In this document: in pieces, positions 60,301 to 64,000 of the stretch
Layout of the letters: each line of letters starts with the position of its first letter
How positions within the stretch are numbered: position 1 is the first letter of the stretch
Assembly (NCBI GenBank): GCA_021234155.1
Contig: JAJEKV010000212.1
Coordinates: 374,001 to 438,000, forward strand
Direction of reading: 5' to 3'
Length of the DNA stretch: 64,000 bases
DNA from: Isoetes taiwanensis
Lineage: Eukaryota > Streptophyta > Lycopodiopsida > Isoetales > Isoetaceae
Translations under genes and position numbers: made by a program
The notes under the pieces: generated by a model
Database searches by the model: none
The model's input: the letters and a program-made list of their open reading frames with translations, nothing else
What the model was told of the DNA's origin: nothing

Positions 60301-61419
60301 ACTAACCTGGGAACTGGTAAGAATGGTACAGGCAAGGCAGCCATAACAAGACCTTGCACGATGAGTGGATCAATTGCTTACTTCACCATCTTCCATTGCT
60401 TGTAATACCATGGCATGAGTCCAAAACGACTTCTGAGATGCAAAAGAAAGCACATGCAGAACTAAAATGACATGGTAGTTCCGGTGAAGGGTTATCCATA
60501 AAAATGACCAACTTTCGGCGTCCAAAACGCAAACCCTCTGGGTTGCTAGTTGTTGAAGGATTTTCGTCTTTTAGGTCTAGTTTTGGTCGTTTGCACTTGG
60601 GACATGGTCGAGAAGTTATAGTTGACAACAAAAAAAATAAGAATTGACAGAATGGGGTTTGGATCTATCCTCCTCCTGATGTGGCAAACTGAAGTCAAGA
60701 GCTAGCTTATTTTCAATAAAAGTACCCCAAAGAGTCAGAATTATTAAGCTTGTCATAAATTCCAGTGCATCTTGCAAAATATGATCATATGGCTTGTCCT
60801 CCTCTCCCATGCCCACCTAAATCATTTTGGGATACGTCTATACAAGATGAACATTTCTCAGGTGTGTTAGTTCATACACAGGCTTTGATATGGATGGTGT
60901 AGCAACAACTCTAGTATTGCTTCTTTAGGTGAAAGCATACCCAAGAATAGCAATCAAACCTCACTCAAAATTTGCAAGGAAGTATCAATCACTTTATGGA
61001 TATTTAAGAAAAAAGAAACTGGTGGAAACGCTTTGCATGATTCTTCATGTCTGGAGTTCGTTATTCCTCTACATTTGTAAGTTTCCGTTGTCTCAATCCT
61101 AGATTATATGCATGTTTATTTTCAAGAGCACAGGACTACTTCTTACAACATGCAAGTTGAGCTAAAAAAGCAACAAATTTGTTCTTTCGTAAAGTGCTCA
61201 AAGTCCGTTCTGATAATCATACTAAATTAAAAAAGGGTCTATGAAACATTTACATAGTCTGTTGGTTTTCCATCCTGCCATATTGCCATAGATTATCACC
61301 TTTTTTGACTTTTGAAATCCATATCAGAAAAAACTTTTGGGAATATATGGATGAAAATTTGGTTGATTTGGAATTGAAATGATGGAAAAATATGCATTCA
61401 AAATGGAAAATTAACTCCC

Positions 61420-61453
<34 letters not shown>

Positions 61454-64000
61454 TGGTGAGATTCATTTTCTTATAGTATTCTTGATGGTTGAATTTTTGC
61501 AAAGAGGAGAAACGGTCTTCAAGTAGGCAACCAGAAGTGCTAGTATAAAAAAACCCAAGAGCAAAATAATTGGGAGCTAGGAGAAATTGCAAAATGAAAT
61601 CAAGTCAAAGAAAAAATCAATGCAAATCAAAATGCAAGTCAAGGGGCAATGTACAGGCCATTTACCCGACTCGGAACTTTAAATTGCCTCTGCCAGTGGT
61701 CTCAAGATGTTGAAACTACCCTAGAGACTAGGTTCTATGGGCAGAAGACCAACCTTAGTCGAGAAGCATTAAAGGACCTCAAGCCCAACACAGTTGCAGT
61801 TAATTGGCCTAGATGGTGCCTGGGAATACTGTTTGGTGAGGGTTCATATTTATTCTTTGAGAAACTGATTATATAACTTGGTCCTTGAGGTAATTTTGAT
61901 GTTTGGACGATGTGATGCGTCAACTTACCATTTCAGAGTCCTTATCATCCTGCCCGAATGACAGAATAGTTGGGTTTCTACCCCGTAGCCCACAGGACGG
62001 TTCGCATTTCGATAAGTTTTGCCAGAGAGATTATGGATTTTTTGAACCCACTCATAATATTGTCTATGAATGGAGGTTTCAATGATCAGAGAGGGGAACA
62101 AAGCTGCCGAAGAAGGGGCATTGGCGTACGACCTCATGCGAAGGAGCGCAAGTGGAAAAGCCTGCTCATGAACTTTTTTGGTCCGTCTTCTAGGGTATGG
62201 CATCTTCTCATTTGTGCGGCCTCAAGGCAATGTCCTGACCGTTTTCGACATGGAGAAGGCTGCCAGCTTGCTTACCAACAAGTTACCTGAAAGGGGAATA
62301 TGGGTGTGTTCTGGCACCCTTGTCTGCATTGGTCTCTGGAGGCCGTATGCTAATGCCCCCCCTCCCCCTTTTGGAGCTCGGTTCCCCTATTCGACTGTTG
62401 AATCCTCCATTCAAGCAACCTACTTTGAGCAGGTCCACAAAAATCCAAGGCCGGTTCAAGAGAACTTAACAAACCACGAAACTTAGGGCCTCGATGCTGG
62501 AAGCAACTTTCCTCTCTTCTAGTTATTAAAGCCCTGGCGATGGACGGGCGACTTCCCCACCATGGAGGTTTTGCCAAAACACCTATGTCTTGTTAGAGCC
62601 CTTTCGCACTTTCTACCATTAATTGACTATGTCAAATCCTATTTGACCATGTTTGAATAAGGTGTGCTAGTTCATGAAACGGTATATTTATAACAAAAGG
62701 TTTAGATAGTTTGAGGGCTGTATTGTATAAGAAAGAGTATGAAAATATGGCAAAAAGGAATCTCTACCAACTCCTGTATTTAGGGAAGGTTTTTTTTTAG
62801 GCCCAACCATCCATTGGTTTTAGACGGTGAAAAAAAAACAGAAGAGGATGCATGATCCGGCTATGGCGACGAGCACGTGCGCTCTTCTTTTCTCTCGCGA
62901 GCTTTTGGCGATCTTGGTGGCTAGGGGCGATCAATCTGGTCTTCTTGGCATAGTGGCAGTAGTTTCTTACGATTGTTCAAACTTCTTGAGCAAAGGTGCT
63001 AGCCGACTACCGGACCATGTTCATCATGTATTGAAAAGCTCTGCTACCTCGATTTTATGATTAGAAGAAGGTGCCTCATGAAGCTTCGAGTTCTAGGTAA
63101 GGGTTAGAGGCCCGTTTCTCTCGTGAATCCTTGTTGTTGACACCTACTTAATACATCTTACGTATGCATCTTTGCTTAGGAAATAGGTTTGAAATAAAGT
63201 AAGATGAATTTCATGTGCTTAGGAAATAAGAAAGACTTTGAAAACTGTGATGTGCGCTTGCATTGGGCAATTTGCTTGGAGTGCGCATTCTTGTTGGGGG
63301 TTCGAATCCCGGTCTGTTGGTCTAATCTTTATGCGAGTGCCCATACGTGGTTTAATCTTTTCTCGGGGTGCCTCACATTACATTGGTAGCGAGGTTCTTT
63401 GTCTGAGCACATTTTGTGTGGGCCTTAAACTTGTGGCATAAGGTTGGAGGACGCCAATATAGCATTCTTTTGTCCGCTTCTGTGCTCGCCTTGGTAGCAG
63501 TTCTGTGTGCTTCTAATCTTCAGGTGGTGGCGGTTGTTGCGGTCGGCATGACCGCAACAAGCATGAACTTTGAGGTAAGAATCAGATCGTGGATTGTAAG
63601 GATTGTAGGCCGCTAAGAAACCTTGTAGAAGTTGGGCGTGCCAATATAGCATGCCTAGGCGTGTACCTATGTTTAAGGGATAAATTCTAATTTTAACTTC
63701 TTTCTAATTTGGAGTCAAACTAATATTGGGTTTTGTTACAATGGTTGTCAACCCTCCTTAAAAATAGAGCCACATCAGCGTTTGACCCCATTGCGCAATG
63801 ACGTGTACGCATGGGATCGCACTAGAGGGCAAATCCCGCAGAATATTCCCCTATCTAATGGCTGGGAATTCACTAGAGCGCCCACCTGCGATAAGGGATC
63901 TATATGTTCCTTTCTATTGCCCTAAGAAATCCAAAAAGAAAATGTTGATCTTAAACCTGGCACTTGGATCAATCTCAGTGGACCAATCTTTAAGGCAACC
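60301..64000. other. No gene recognised
   Basis: Short frames (for example 61649-61876, 62178-62486 and 62827-63060, all +) have no recognisable domains. GGGGGTTCGAATCCCGG at 63297-63313 is a perfect B-box-like T-arm, but upstream sequence does not complete a tRNA. GCCAATATAGCAT occurs twice (63452 and 63639), a short dispersed repeat. Confidence 0.4.
61425..61452. repeat. Poly(A) tract (28)
   Basis: Uninterrupted A run; may be the tail of an unrecognised plus-strand retroposon. Confidence 0.95.

Noticed and set aside
63240-63320. Possible tRNA gene
   Set aside because: A perfect T-arm-like GGTTCGAATCC is present, but upstream bases do not form D and anticodon arms or an acceptor stem.

Overview
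This window looks like nuclear DNA of a land plant, most likely a large, repeat-rich, seed-free vascular plant such as a fern. The organism call is an inference. It rests on low-GC, intron-bearing sequence, an intronless G-type lectin receptor kinase next to a decayed paralogue, PPR gene fragments, and many remnants of LINEs, a Ty3/gypsy retrotransposon and TIR DNA transposons. I saw no prokaryotic or organellar gene organisation. Only one gene looks fully intact: the receptor-like kinase at 44979-47528 on the minus strand.

Layout, left to right. 0.9-3.5 kb: a possible TIR element bounded by clusters of GAATACG/CGTATTC motifs. It holds a long inverted repeat, a minisatellite and a broken PPR gene. 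6.4-12.5 kb: five 3'-end copies of one LINE family in both orientations. 12.5-18.5 kb: two convergent, multi-exon, decayed genes between inverted arms. One encodes a coiled-coil protein of unknown function (+) and the other a basic, cysteine-rich transposase-like protein (-). 22.0 kb: a long CTAT microsatellite. 24.6-27.3 kb: the receptor-kinase pseudogene with three small indels. 28.5-31.8 kb: a region bounded by a perfect 22-bp inverted repeat. 31.9-32.8 kb: a second member of the transposase-like family, cut off by a LINE tail. 35.4-38.9 kb: a deleted Ty3/gypsy element. 39.9 and 43.2 kb: a ~470-bp direct repeat pair. 45.0-47.5 kb: the intact kinase. 49.5-55.8 kb: a LINE split by a 5.55-kb CACTA-like element, which itself carries a 739-bp MULE-like element. 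57.8-58.5 kb: a compact CACTA element with a perfect target-site duplication. 59.4-60.3 kb: a second type of LINE with a poly(A) tail. 60.3-64 kb: no recognisable gene.

The two kinase loci are 18 kb apart on the same strand and share their whole architecture, so they are a local duplication of a cell-surface receptor gene in which one copy has been lost by indels. Nearly everything else is nested transposons. The best-resolved event is the CACTA-like insertion: removing the element and one TCT duplication restores an open LINE reading frame across the junction. Many short two-copy tandem duplications (25-125 bp) are scattered through the window, as expected of staggered-break repair. The least described item is the two-gene unit at 12.5-18.5 kb, whose transposase-like product recurs at 32 kb.
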